DNA of 64,000 nucleotides from positions 1-64,000 of the forward strand of contig JAAYUB010000098.1 in the NCBI GenBank assembly GCA_012517875.1, read 5' to 3'. This DNA is from Acidobacteriota bacterium. GTDB taxonomy: Bacteria; Acidobacteriota; JAAYUB01. The notes under the pieces were generated by a model. That model was not told the origin of the DNA. It saw nothing but the letters and a program-made list of their open reading frames with translations, and made no database searches. Positions 41,719 to 51,000 of the stretch are shown piece by piece. Positions within the stretch are counted from its first letter, which is position 1. Every line of letters begins with the position of its first letter. The position numbers and the translations under genes are program-made.

Positions 41719-41911
41719 GCTCTGGAGTGCGGCGGCACGACGCCGCTTTGGACTCCGGATCGGTTTGCCGATTTGCGACGGCTGCAATAGACAAATACGC
41801 TGCGCGTCGTTCCAAAGCGCAGTCGAGCCTGCGCACTCCAACCAAAGCGAGCGCGCTATCCAGAGCGCTCCGCGCGCGGACCCGAGCGGCGTCATGCCGC
41901 CGCACGCCGGA
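41719..41911. repeat. Palindromic multi-hairpin repeat element
   Basis: Three GC-rich hairpin modules lie at about 41728-41748, 41813-41830 and 41885-41905. The first and third cores are inverted copies matching at 20 of 21 bases. Each module is itself a hairpin (for example GCGGCG / CGCCGC and GCGCAG / CTGCGC). The frame looks coding only because the repeats are stop-poor. Similar hairpins with AAAGCG and ACTCC edges are, from memory, widespread in Verrucomicrobia-like and related genomes. Confidence 0.65.
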
Positions 41912-41963
41912 CCGTCGTGTTGTTGAACGATGAATCGGGGCGATTCAGAGGGCCGCACTAATC

Positions 41964-42137
41964 CATTTGGGATTTGGAATCCGGAACCGAGCACCCGAAC
42001 CGAGGCCCCGGGTCCGATGTCCGAAGTCCGATGATCTTAACGAGCCTCGAACACGATTACGATGACGATTACGAGCACGAACATTCGGGACGGGAACGAG
42101 CCTCTAGCCCCGAGCCTCTAGCCTCGAGCCCCGAATC
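41964..42137. repeat. 7-bp tract abutting the 3' end of lysE
   Basis: About 24 units, for example GTCCGAT, GTCCGAA, ACGAGCC, CGATTAC, TCTAGCC and CCGAGCC, in near-perfect register from 41964 to the stop region of the exporter gene. Order of modules matches 3967-4073. Confidence 0.85.
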
Positions 42138-42783
42138 AGAAAACCAGCTTGAAGAACTTTGCCGTCATGTAGAGGCCGAAGCCGAGGAAGGCCCAGCCGC
42201 AGAAGCCCCGCACCCGCGCTCCGATGTCGCCCAGATGATGCCGGTTGAGCTGCACGAACTTGCCGATGGTCCACAGCCACAGGAAAGTGCCCGCCTGGCT
42301 GCCGATGAGAAACGCCAGGTTGTTTCCCATGTGCAGGTAGAGCACGCCCACCGAGTAGTACAGCTCGGTCACCGCGATCATGACCACGATGTAGAACGGA
42401 TTGGAGAGCGCCAGCAGCAGCCCCGTGATGAAGTGGCCCTGGTGGGCGTGATCCGGATGATCCCGCGGATCGGGGGGCAGACCGGTGGCGGCCGGCAGCG
42501 GGCACTTCCTCAACCAGATGTAATAGACGCCGAGCCCGATGAGAAACAGTCCGCCGAAGGCGCTGAAGACGATCTTGACCAGCTCCAGCAGCTCGGTGGA
42601 GAGCTGGTAGATGATGGCCACGAGGCAGTAGAACGAGTCGCCGGTCACCGCCCCGGCGGCCAGCCGGAAGGCGGCCCGACGCTGCCCCTTCATGCTTTTT
42701 TCGAATACAGCGAAATTGATGGGCCCCGGCGGAATGGCTAGCAGGCAGCCGGTCAGAACACCCGCTAGCAGGCTGATCAGCAT
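42136..42783 (-). CDS. LysE/RhtB-family exporter
   Basis: 215 residues from ATG 42783 (a GTG precedes it). The first helix with IPPGPINFAVFEKSMKGQRR is the LysE signature, followed by five more membrane segments (for example AAGAVTGDSFYCLVAIIYQL). Family members export amino acids or similar small metabolites by proton antiport. A His/Asp-rich loop (DPRDHPDHAHQGH) between helices three and four is uncommon and might bind metal. It ends inside a 7-bp repeat tract. Confidence 0.8.
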   Translation of the reverse strand: MLISLLAGVLTGCLLAIPPGPINFAVFEKSMKGQRRAAFRLAAGAVTGDSFYCLVAIIYQLSTELLELVKIVFSAFGGLFLIGLGVYYIWLRKCPLPAATGLPPDPRDHPDHAHQGHFITGLLLALSNPFYIVVMIAVTELYYSVGVLYLHMGNNLAFLIGSQAGTFLWLWTIGKFVQLNRHHLGDIGARVRGFCGWAFLGFGLYMTAKFFKLVF

Positions 42784-42916
42784 CACCGGACCTCGCCCCG
42801 GCGCTCGACACGGTGAGGGAAGCAGCCATCAGTTGGTCGCAGCCGTTTGGATGTGTGCGTCTGGCGCATCCGTTTGTCCCGGTCCGGGGCGGCCGCGGTC
42901 CGCGCGGGGCGGCGGC

Positions 42917-43849
42917 TCATTCCTCGGGTGCGAAATAGCCCTGCCGGTATTGGAGCTTGAGCCCCTTGCGGAGGCAGGTCACCTTGATGTCGCGGTACGT
43001 GCCGTCGCGGTTCTGGTTCTTCGGCTCGTACGCGATGTTGTACTGGTGGTTGATGTCCTCCATGATGGCGTCGAACGTCTTCTTCAGCGACTCGAACGAC
43101 GCCTTGGGGGAAAAGAACAGGCCGCCCGTCTCCTTGCAGAAACGCTCCAGGGCGCGGAAGTCGGCGCCGTAATTCATGGAGCGGACGCCCAGGCCGTAGA
43201 TCAGGACATCATTCTTCTGGGCCACTTTGATGGCCTCGTCCATGCTGGTTTTGGAAGCGGTGTCCTCGCCGTCCGATAAAATGACGATGATCTTGCGCCC
43301 GGCCTCGCTCTTGAGCTTCTCCTCGCTGGCCAGGTACACCGCGTCATAGAGGGACGTGTTGCCGCCGGGCCGGAGTCGACTCAGCGACTTCTGCATCCGG
43401 TCGATGTCGTCGGTGAAATCCTGCACCAGGATCACGTCGGAGTGGAACTCCATCACCGTGACCATGTCCTTGCCGGGGCGGACGATGTGCTTGCAGAAAG
43501 CAGAGGCGGTGGCCACCTCGTGGGGAAGCTTGTCGGCCACCGAGCCGCTCGTATCGATGAGCAGCGCGATGGTCAGGGGCAGGTCACGGGACTGGCTCAG
43601 ATTGTTGAAGTACTTGATCTCCTGGCGGGCGCCGTTCTCATAGATGGCGAAGTCGTCGCGGGTCAGGTCCCGGACGTAGTTCTTGCCCGAGGCGGCGGTG
43701 ACGAACAGGTTGACCACGAACACACGCGAGCGGATCACCGGGCCGCTGGTCATGTCCTGCGCCGGCGCGGGTGGCGCCGCCGCGGCGACGGCCAGCAGCG
43801 CGGCCAACACGATCGGGAGCAAGGCGGGCTGGTACGTTGGTTTGTTCAT
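42917..43849 (-). CDS. Secreted VWFA-related protein of the acidobacterial type
   Basis: 310 residues with signal peptide (PALLPIVLAALLAVAAAAPPAPA). VFVVNLFVTAASGKNYVRDL, TRDDFAIYENGARQEIKYF and the MIDAS motif LIDTSGSVADKL mark the VWFA-related domain first defined in Acidobacteria; GGNTSLYDAVYLA and ILSDGEDTASK complete the metal-ion-dependent adhesion site. The C-terminal segment (YRDIKVTCLRKGLKLQYRQG) is typical. Expected in the periplasm or on the surface; ligand unknown. This is the main taxonomic clue in the window. Confidence 0.92.
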   Translation of the reverse strand: MNKPTYQPALLPIVLAALLAVAAAAPPAPAQDMTSGPVIRSRVFVVNLFVTAASGKNYVRDLTRDDFAIYENGARQEIKYFNNLSQSRDLPLTIALLIDTSGSVADKLPHEVATASAFCKHIVRPGKDMVTVMEFHSDVILVQDFTDDIDRMQKSLSRLRPGGNTSLYDAVYLASEEKLKSEAGRKIIVILSDGEDTASKTSMDEAIKVAQKNDVLIYGLGVRSMNYGADFRALERFCKETGGLFFSPKASFESLKKTFDAIMEDINHQYNIAYEPKNQNRDGTYRDIKVTCLRKGLKLQYRQGYFAPEE

Positions 43850-43991
43850 GTTCCTTTCCTGCGGGATCTCCGCGGATCATTATAGAGCCGGCGGGACGGA
43901 CGGACAACGCCAAATGTGTCAGCCGCGCCAGCGGCTCTGATGGAATAGAGATGGATTGCGGCAAAAGGTTTCGGGAACGCGCCAGGTGGAG

Positions 43992-44765
43992 TCAGGCGCC
44001 TTCGACGATGGCTTTGATCCGCTGGTAATCCGCCTCGGTGTCGACGCCGAGGGCGGTGTCGCGCACCTCGACCACGCGGATGGCATAGCCGTGCTCGAGG
44101 GCGCGGAGCTGCTCCAGTTTTTCCATCCGCTCTAGGCTGGAGGCGGGCAGATTGACGAAAATCTTCAGAAACTCGGTCTGGTAAGCGTAGAGGCCGATGT
44201 GCCGGTAGAAATTCTTCAGCAGCAGCGGGTGGGTGTCGATGTGCTCCCGGTAGCGGGCGTACTCGAGGCCGGGCTCACGGATGAAGGGGATGGGCAGACG
44301 GGAGAAGTAGATGGCGTCGCCGGCGGCGTTGAGGATCACCTTGACGCAGTTGGGATCGAACAGCTCGTCGGTGCTGCGGATCGCCGTGCAGGCGGTGGCC
44401 ATGCACACGCCCCGGTCCTCCAGCAGCGGCGCCACCGCGGCGGCGATGGTGGCAGGGTCGATGAGGGGCTCGTCGCCCTGGACGTTGACGGCGATGCGGG
44501 TGTCGATGCCGGCCAGCGCCTCGGCGATGCGGTCGGTGCCCGATGTGTGGTTCGTCGAAGTCATCACCGCCCGGCCGCCGAATGCGGTCACCGCGTCGAC
44601 GATGCGCTCGTCGTCGGTGGCCACGATCACCTCGTCCACCACAGCGCAGCGGCGGGCACGCTCCCAAACATGCTGGATGATGGGCTTGCCACCCAGCGGG
44701 AGCAGCAACTTGCCGGGGAGGCGCTGCGAGGCGTAACGGGCGGGGATGACGGCGGTGCAGTTCAT
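43992..44765 (-). CDS. kdsB: 3-deoxy-manno-octulosonate cytidylyltransferase
   Basis: 257 residues from ATG 44765; a longer frame extends to 44936 without support. The nucleotidyltransferase motif PARYASQRLPGKLLLPLGGK, VNVQGDEPLI and the Mg-binding Asp in IVATDDERI are typical; YRHIGLYAYQTEFL and ERMEKLEQLRALE complete it. It activates Kdo as CMP-Kdo for lipid A/LPS core synthesis, showing an LPS-bearing outer membrane. Other kds genes are not in the window. Confidence 0.96.
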   Translation of the reverse strand: MNCTAVIPARYASQRLPGKLLLPLGGKPIIQHVWERARRCAVVDEVIVATDDERIVDAVTAFGGRAVMTSTNHTSGTDRIAEALAGIDTRIAVNVQGDEPLIDPATIAAAVAPLLEDRGVCMATACTAIRSTDELFDPNCVKVILNAAGDAIYFSRLPIPFIREPGLEYARYREHIDTHPLLLKNFYRHIGLYAYQTEFLKIFVNLPASSLERMEKLEQLRALEHGYAIRVVEVRDTALGVDTEADYQRIKAIVEGA

Positions 44766-45017
44766 GATGATTTCAGCCTGAAAGAATGCTTTGGCAATGA
44801 TCCCCGATAAATTGCAGCATTTCCGATGCAGTGTCAACAGGAAACGGTGAATGGGTGATTCGGTGAATCGGGAGATTGCCTGGGGTGGCGAATTATGGAC
44901 AAAAACAAATGTGATAAAATCATCACAACGATTCACCGCGCCGACGGCACCGTTTCATCCGAATACGCGAGCCTGTTCTTCCATACACATTCCGTCGGGC
45001 CGGCGAAGGAGGGAACC

Positions 45018-46397
45018 ATGAATCACGACCTTATTCGCACGGTGACATGGTGCGGGAGAGCGCGGCTCCGACTGCTGCTGTGGGCGGCCGTCCTGATGGC
45101 GATTGCGGGAGCGGTGGCGGCCGAGTCCATCGACGGGGTGTACACCCTCATCGGTGACACGGGCGGGCGCTCGGTCAAGGCCGGAGCGGTCATCACCCTG
45201 ACCGTGTCCGGATCGCCGTCGGGCACCATGGCGGTGGTGGCCGTTCAGCCGGGCCAGACGGTCACCGACACAGGCACCTTCACCCTGAGCGGCGGTCGGA
45301 TCACCCTGTCGTTCCAGGAGCTGGGCTGGGCCGCCGCCAACGCGGCCTACAGCCTGAGCGGCGGCGTCCTGGTGCTGCCGTTCAAAGCGCTGGATGACGG
45401 TCCCGGCTCCTCCCGCTGGAAGTTGCTGAACGGCGGCTCCGGCGGCGGTGGCGGCGATGCGGCCGGCGGATCCGGGGATACGGGCGGTGGCTCCGGCGGT
45501 TCCAGCGGCGCGGGCGGCTCCGGCGGCAAGGGCGGCTCGAGTGGCACGGGCGGCAGCGGCGGCTCCGGTGCGAGCGGGGGCCAGGGAGGCTCGGGTGGGA
45601 GTGGCGGCAAAGGCGGCGGCGGCAGCTCCGGCGGATCGGGCGGCTCCGGCGGGGGGAAGGGCGGCGGCAAGGGTGGCGCGGAGAAACCGCCCACCCTCAA
45701 GGATCTGGTGGGCAACTGGACGGGCCGGGCCGCCGGCGAGGAAGTCCGTTTTCGGGATCCCAACTCGCTGCTGATCCTCACCGTGAAGCACAATGCCGAG
45801 TTCTTCTTCCACGTGGATGAGACCGGGCGGGTCACCGGCGAGGGGACCATCGAATACGACCTGGAGCGCAACACCGAGGGACTCGACGCCCTGGCGGCGG
45901 GGGTCAAGGGGTTGATGGGGCTGATGCCGGGGGCGCCGGGCCTGCCCGGGCAGGGCGCCGCCGCGGGTGTCGCGGGCCGGATGGGCGACGCCACCCGTGA
46001 CGTGCCGGGTGTGACCTCGTTGCAGTACGATGCCCCTCACCTCAAGCACGGCAAGGAGCTCCGCCACTTCACCTTCACCGGTCAGGCGGAGATGAGCAGC
46101 GGCTGGAACTCGGGACAGCGGGTGGACAACTGGAAGCTGACCCTGGTCCAGCAAGGCCCGTTCACCCTGCCCGACGGATCCACCGACAACCAGCTCATCG
46201 CCGCCTACGAGGTGAACAAGGTAAAGGAGGAGAAGCCGTTTCCCTGCTGGTCACCCTTCATGAAGGAACCGGCGACGCTGCGGCGCGGTCCCGGCGGGGC
46301 GTGGGTTGCGGAGTTCCAGCAGAAGGGGACCCACCGCGAGGGGAAGAAGGTCTGGCAGGAATACGGCTACGTCTGGATGGCCCGACAGATTCGGTGA
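45018..46397 (+). CDS. Secreted protein with long Gly/Ser-rich linker
   Basis: 459 residues from ATG 45018, which AAGGAGGG precedes; the frame opens further upstream but has no ribosome site. Signal peptide RLLLWAAVLMAIAGAVA. Residues about 35-135 form a small beta domain that reads like a lipocalin-like or YceI-like sheet (VYTLIGDTGG, GRITLSFQELGW). Residues about 138-222 are a Gly/Ser/Lys linker. Residues about 225-459 are a second domain (LKDLVGNWTGRAAGEEV, HNAEFFFHVDETGRVTGEG). No family is recognised. Possibly a surface protein with a flexible spacer. Confidence 0.65.
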   Translation: MNHDLIRTVTWCGRARLRLLLWAAVLMAIAGAVAAESIDGVYTLIGDTGGRSVKAGAVITLTVSGSPSGTMAVVAVQPGQTVTDTGTFTLSGGRITLSFQELGWAAANAAYSLSGGVLVLPFKALDDGPGSSRWKLLNGGSGGGGGDAAGGSGDTGGGSGGSSGAGGSGGKGGSSGTGGSGGSGASGGQGGSGGSGGKGGGGSSGGSGGSGGGKGGGKGGAEKPPTLKDLVGNWTGRAAGEEVRFRDPNSLLILTVKHNAEFFFHVDETGRVTGEGTIEYDLERNTEGLDALAAGVKGLMGLMPGAPGLPGQGAAAGVAGRMGDATRDVPGVTSLQYDAPHLKHGKELRHFTFTGQAEMSSGWNSGQRVDNWKLTLVQQGPFTLPDGSTDNQLIAAYEVNKVKEEKPFPCWSPFMKEPATLRRGPGGAWVAEFQQKGTHREGKKVWQEYGYVWMARQIR

Positions 46398-46404
46398 GCC
46401 GGAT

Positions 46405-47811
46405 TCAGGCGGGCCATCTCAGCGTCCGGCCGCGGGCGTGGTCCCGCAGGCCGGCGACCATCACCGCCAGCGCCGGCACGTGGGCCAGGAGCGCATACAG
46501 CGCCTCCATCACCGGATCGTGGCGGAACCGGATCTGCCCAACGATGAACAGCAGGGGGTAGTAAAGGAAGGCTGTGGCGGCGAACACGCCGGCCACGCGT
46601 TCGAGCCACGCCCAGCGGGTGTCCGTCAACAGCAGGCTGATCACGAGCGGCCAGATGGCATACCAGGGCCAGAACACGGGGCTGACTAGGAGCAGGTAGG
46701 CCAGCAGGGCCAGCACGACCCAGGCGGCGGCGCCGTCGTGGGTGCGGGGATCGGGCTTCGGGCGGACGGCCAGCAGCAGGGCCAGGGCGGCCAGGCCCAA
46801 CGCCGCCCGAATCCAGCCGGTGTGGTTCGCGGTGCCCGGCAGGATGTTCCGGGTGGCGAGTAAAATCGAATTGGCTGTCCAGCCGGCCTGGTGGATCACG
46901 CCGACGAGCAGCTCCGGCAGACGGCCGAACGGCTGGCTGGCGGCGATGCCCGCCGCCAGGACGATGGCGGCGCCGCCCGCCATTCGGGCGAGGCGGCGCG
47001 GCAGCGGCTGAACGGCGTCGCAGAGCGCCGGCAGGAACAGCGGCAGGGCAAAGACGGCGCTGTACTTGATCCAGAACGCCGCGGTCCACGCCAGCACCGC
47101 CGGCCACCAGCGGCCCTGCCGGAGCTGCCAGGCGGCGGCCAGGCAGCCCAGCAGCCAGAACAAGTCAAAGTGCATCATGGACAGACCCTCGAGCAGGAGC
47201 AACGGGTGCGCCAGATAGGCCCAGGCCGCCGCGTCGCCGGCGGGCTGGCCGGCCAGCAGGCGGCGGAGGATGAAAAAATTACCGGCGTGACAGGCGCCCA
47301 TGAGCAGCTTCAGCAGCAGGAAGAAGCCGAGCAGATGTCCGCCGGCGAGGCGGTGAAGCGTGCCGCAGACGATGACCCAGAGCGGCGGGTAGGGCAGATA
47401 ATCCACCGTCGCCGCCAGCCCGCCGCCGAGGAACGGATTGAACACCGAGAAGGGCACGGCGTAGGGATTGACGCCGCCGGCCCAGCGCTCGGCCATGCGG
47501 AAATAGAACACCGCGTCGTAGCTGCCGAACGGAGGCACGAGGGCGAATGCCACGGCCGCCACGGCGACGGTCCACGCGGGCCAGGCGGCGCCGACGCGGC
47601 GATGGACCGCCAGCAGGCCGGCCAGGCCGAGACCCACCCACAGGAAATCGGCGAGCCGAAGCCAGGCGGGCGGGTCCGGGGCGCCGCCGAGGTACGAGTC
47701 TTGAAACGAGTAGGTCAGACGGAACAGGTCGTCCAGGTGCGGCAGCACGGGCAGCGCCAGGAGCGCGACGCCGGCGAGATACATGGTGCGGATGGGGGAC
47801 AAGCGCGCCAT
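46405..47811 (-). CDS. GT87/DUF2029-like membrane glycosyltransferase
   Basis: 468 residues from ATG 47811; the open frame further upstream runs through repeat DNA and is not credible. About ten hydrophobic helices; the first periplasmic loop has SYDAVFYFRMAERWAGGVNP and YLPYPPLWV, motifs of GT87/DUF2029 mannosyl- or polyprenyl-phosphate-sugar transferases. The end converges with the Gly-rich gene with 7 bp between stops. The 5' side borders a repeat tract. Acceptor and sugar unknown. Confidence 0.75.
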   Translation of the reverse strand: MARLSPIRTMYLAGVALLALPVLPHLDDLFRLTYSFQDSYLGGAPDPPAWLRLADFLWVGLGLAGLLAVHRRVGAAWPAWTVAVAAVAFALVPPFGSYDAVFYFRMAERWAGGVNPYAVPFSVFNPFLGGGLAATVDYLPYPPLWVIVCGTLHRLAGGHLLGFFLLLKLLMGACHAGNFFILRRLLAGQPAGDAAAWAYLAHPLLLLEGLSMMHFDLFWLLGCLAAAWQLRQGRWWPAVLAWTAAFWIKYSAVFALPLFLPALCDAVQPLPRRLARMAGGAAIVLAAGIAASQPFGRLPELLVGVIHQAGWTANSILLATRNILPGTANHTGWIRAALGLAALALLLAVRPKPDPRTHDGAAAWVVLALLAYLLLVSPVFWPWYAIWPLVISLLLTDTRWAWLERVAGVFAATAFLYYPLLFIVGQIRFRHDPVMEALYALLAHVPALAVMVAGLRDHARGRTLRWPA

Positions 47812-48050
47812 GGCTGCTATCTTAGGGCTTGTCCGGAGCGTTTGCAACCGAGGCCAGCCGTTCGAGTAGAGCAGAAAATAGTAAAGAGACAGGCGATAGG
47901 AGTTTAGAGCTCCTCGTGCTCGTAATTCGTAATCGTAATCGTTATCGTAATCGAGGCTCGTTTTCCGATTGCCAGAGTGGCCGGATACTGAGCGGTGGTA
48001 TGGATGTACCCGCACCCAGGGCGCGTGTGCGACGGCAGCACGTGGCGGAA
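47812..48050. repeat. Repeat-bearing gap between two minus-strand genes
   Basis: From about 47868 to 47963 lie 7-bp units (AAAGAGA, CAGGCGA, TAGGAGT, TTAGAGC) that pass into AATCGT units and end GAGGCTCG. The first part is a near copy of 40914-40960. The rest (47970-48050) shows nothing clear. Confidence 0.75.
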
Positions 48051-51000
48051 CTACTCGGCGCTGCCGTAGCGGCCTTCCACCCGAAGCGTCGCCAGACCGA
48101 AGGCGGGAAGGGGTACCGGGCCGTCCACGGGGCGCAGACGCGTGCCGGACGGGTTGCTGAGCCAGACCGCCGCAGGTTGGAACCGGTTCCATTGCAACGA
48201 CACGGTTTCAGGGCGGCCGGCGGCGTTGTACAGGCGGACGAGGAAGCCGTTCCGCTCCGGCAGTGGAATCAGACTCGTCACCACCACGGCGGGGGAGCCC
48301 ACGGTGAACAGGGAGCGCGGCGCCGCGACGTCCCGCGCGGGGCACACCAGCAGCGGCTGGCTCCGCTCCACGCCGAAGCGGTAGGCGGCCAAGGCATCGA
48401 ACAGCCCGTGGGGGTGCACGGCGTAGCTGAAAGAGGCAGGCCCCGCCTGGTCTGCCTTGTAATTGGTGTGCCAGTAATTGTTCATGGCGTAGGAGAACAC
48501 GGTGTTGGACGACGCCACGTGCGCCTTCCATCCGGTGGGGCCGTCGTTGTGAGCGGTCTCGTCCACCATGTCGCCGACGGTGACCAGCGGTGCTTCCACC
48601 GTGGCCCAGGTGACGCCGAACCGCTGGTTGGACACGTCCGCCCAGCGCTGGACGGTGAAGAAGTCGCGGCAGGCGCCGGGGAGCTGGTCCGCCTCGGGCC
48701 GGATGAATCCCCAGCCGAGGTCCAGGCGCGTCACGTCGTCAGGCACGGCGAACGGGAAGGCGAAATAGATCGCCTCCTTCTCGCGCACCGCGGCCTTGTC
48801 CAACTCGTTGCGGATCGCCAGCCAGTCCAGACCGTCCACGAGGCGGTATTCGCGGACCAGCGCGCGGACGCCCGGAGCCGCGTCGCACTCCACCCGCAGC
48901 GTGGCCACCAGCGGGCCGGCGTCGGGTGCGGTGATGCGGACCGGACCGGTGCGCCGGGCGTCGGCGGGCGACTTGCCCGCGACGTAGAGAAACTCGTTCA
49001 ATCCGTGCGCGCTTGCGTCCACGAGTTCCCGGCCGCCGGCGGCGAGGCTGGCCACGGCGCCCGTGGCCGGATCCAGCCTCAGCGCCAGACCCGAGGCGGC
49101 GGCGCGGCTGTCTTCCGCCCCGGCCGTCCCGCCGGCAGGCGCGGCACCGGCCGTCACCCGGAACCGCCGGCCGCCGAGCGGCGGCACGTCGACGGCGAGG
49201 AAGGCAAGTTCCCCACCGGCAAGGCGCTGGGACGGCACGGGACGCCCGGCGTCGTCCACGACGCGGTCTCCGGCGCGGAATTGCACCGCCGGCAGCACCA
49301 CGAGGTCGGTGCGGGGCCATGAGCAGGTGTTGAGCACGTCGACGGCGCTCCTCGCATCGGGACAACCTTCGAGGGCGTTGACCGTCTCGAGGAGTTCGGT
49401 GGAACGGCGATCGGCGGTTTCGGCGAATGCCTGCTTCAGCCGCCACTGGCCCACGGCGTTGGGGTGGTCGGGATCGGAGACGCTGTTCCAGGCGCCCCAG
49501 GTGTGCTCGTCGGCCAGGTGGACCTCCCGCCAGGCGATGTCGAACTCCTCCGGGTGGTAGCGACCGTCCACGGCAGCGGCCAGGGCCTCCGCCTGCACCA
49601 GGCGTTCAGCCGCCCTCCGGGCCAGCCCCAGCTCCCGCGCCGTGGAGGCGGCGCCATCCTCCCAGTAGGGAGTGAGGTCGCCGGCGAACGCCGGCAGCAC
49701 CGCGCCGTAGCGCCGCTCAAACTCGGCGAAAAGGCGGTCGGCCGTGTTAATGACGAGACGAGGCGACGCGTACCGTTCGTTCCACGCCCGCACGAAGTCG
49801 GGCAGGGTGGGGTCCACGGGGCCGTTGTCGGAGTAGATGGTGTAGCGGAGCTGGATTAGCTCGTACGGGTAGCCGGCCGCGTCCAGCTCGTCGAGGTAGC
49901 CGAAAAGCTTCGGCCGCGCGTCGGCGCTCTGGATGCCGTTGGTCTGGTGGAATAGCGAGTAGCCCTTGCCCGCCACCCAGTAAAGGAGTTTATCCTGCCC
50001 CGACGGCCCCACCCACCAGCAGGGGCGGTCGCCCCACGCCGCGGTGGAGCGGCCGATCCGGTCGGAGGCGTTGGGCCCGCTGGATAAATACCGGATGCCT
50101 GCGTGCGCCAGCGCCGGCACCGCGCCCCAACTCACCCCGGGGATGTCGGTGATCATGGCGGTGTCGATCTTCAGGCCGTGGCGGGCCTCGAGGCGGCGGG
50201 CGCAATCGGTGAGCCGGAACATCTCCTCAGGGCGCAGCAGGCCGGTGAGCGGATTCGTGTAGAGCGCCTGCAGCCCCATGTGTCCGCTCCGGACCGTGTC
50301 GAGAAATGCGTCGCGTTCCGGGATGCCGGCACGAGTCAGGTACTCGTCGACCGCCCAGAGGATTTCGGCGTTCCAACGAAACTGCGCCTCGGGCGGGTAG
50401 TCGGCGGTGCTCCGGATGAGACGGACGGCATCGGCGAGGTTCTGGAGCTGCATCGCCAGGACGTCGCTCTGCAGGTGGGTGTAGCCGATGTCGTTGTGGG
50501 AGTGGGGCAGGAAATGCACCTCGCGCCGGCTTACGGGCCGGAGCGCCGCCTCGAGGCGGACCTCCGCGCGGCCATCCACCCGGACGACCACCGGATAAGG
50601 CGTCGGAGCGGACGCCGGAGGCGCCAGCAGATCCAGCACGTTCAGGCCCAGGCGCAGGGGGTGCGTCGCCGGCGCCCCACCGCCCGCCTGAACAACGGCC
50701 GCGCCCGAGTCGGCGGTGTGATCGATCCGGAGCTCCACGAGCTGCCGCTCGCCGTCCGGGGTCCGCACCAGGGCCGGCTGCGGCCGCACGTCCACCGAGG
50801 GACGGAACGCGTACATGAAGGTCATGTACCAGTCGCGCGAGCCCGCCGCCTCGCCTGTCACCCGAACCGCCACCGGACGGCCGGGCGAAAGGAGCGTTGC
50901 CGGCACATCCAGGAGCATGTAGCCGAAGGCGTCACCCACGTGGTCCGTCCAGACGTGGCGGAACGACAGCGCCACGCCGCCGGCGCCGCGCACGGTCCAG

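Noticed and set aside
41727-41933. Short protein-like frames in the 41.7-41.9 kb palindromes
   Set aside because: They are made by stop-poor palindromic repeats on both strands and have no ribosome site.
46405-48192. Extended N-terminus of the GT87-like protein
   Set aside because: The extra 127 residues translate a repeat tract and part of the next gene; ATG 47811 is followed at once by membrane helices.
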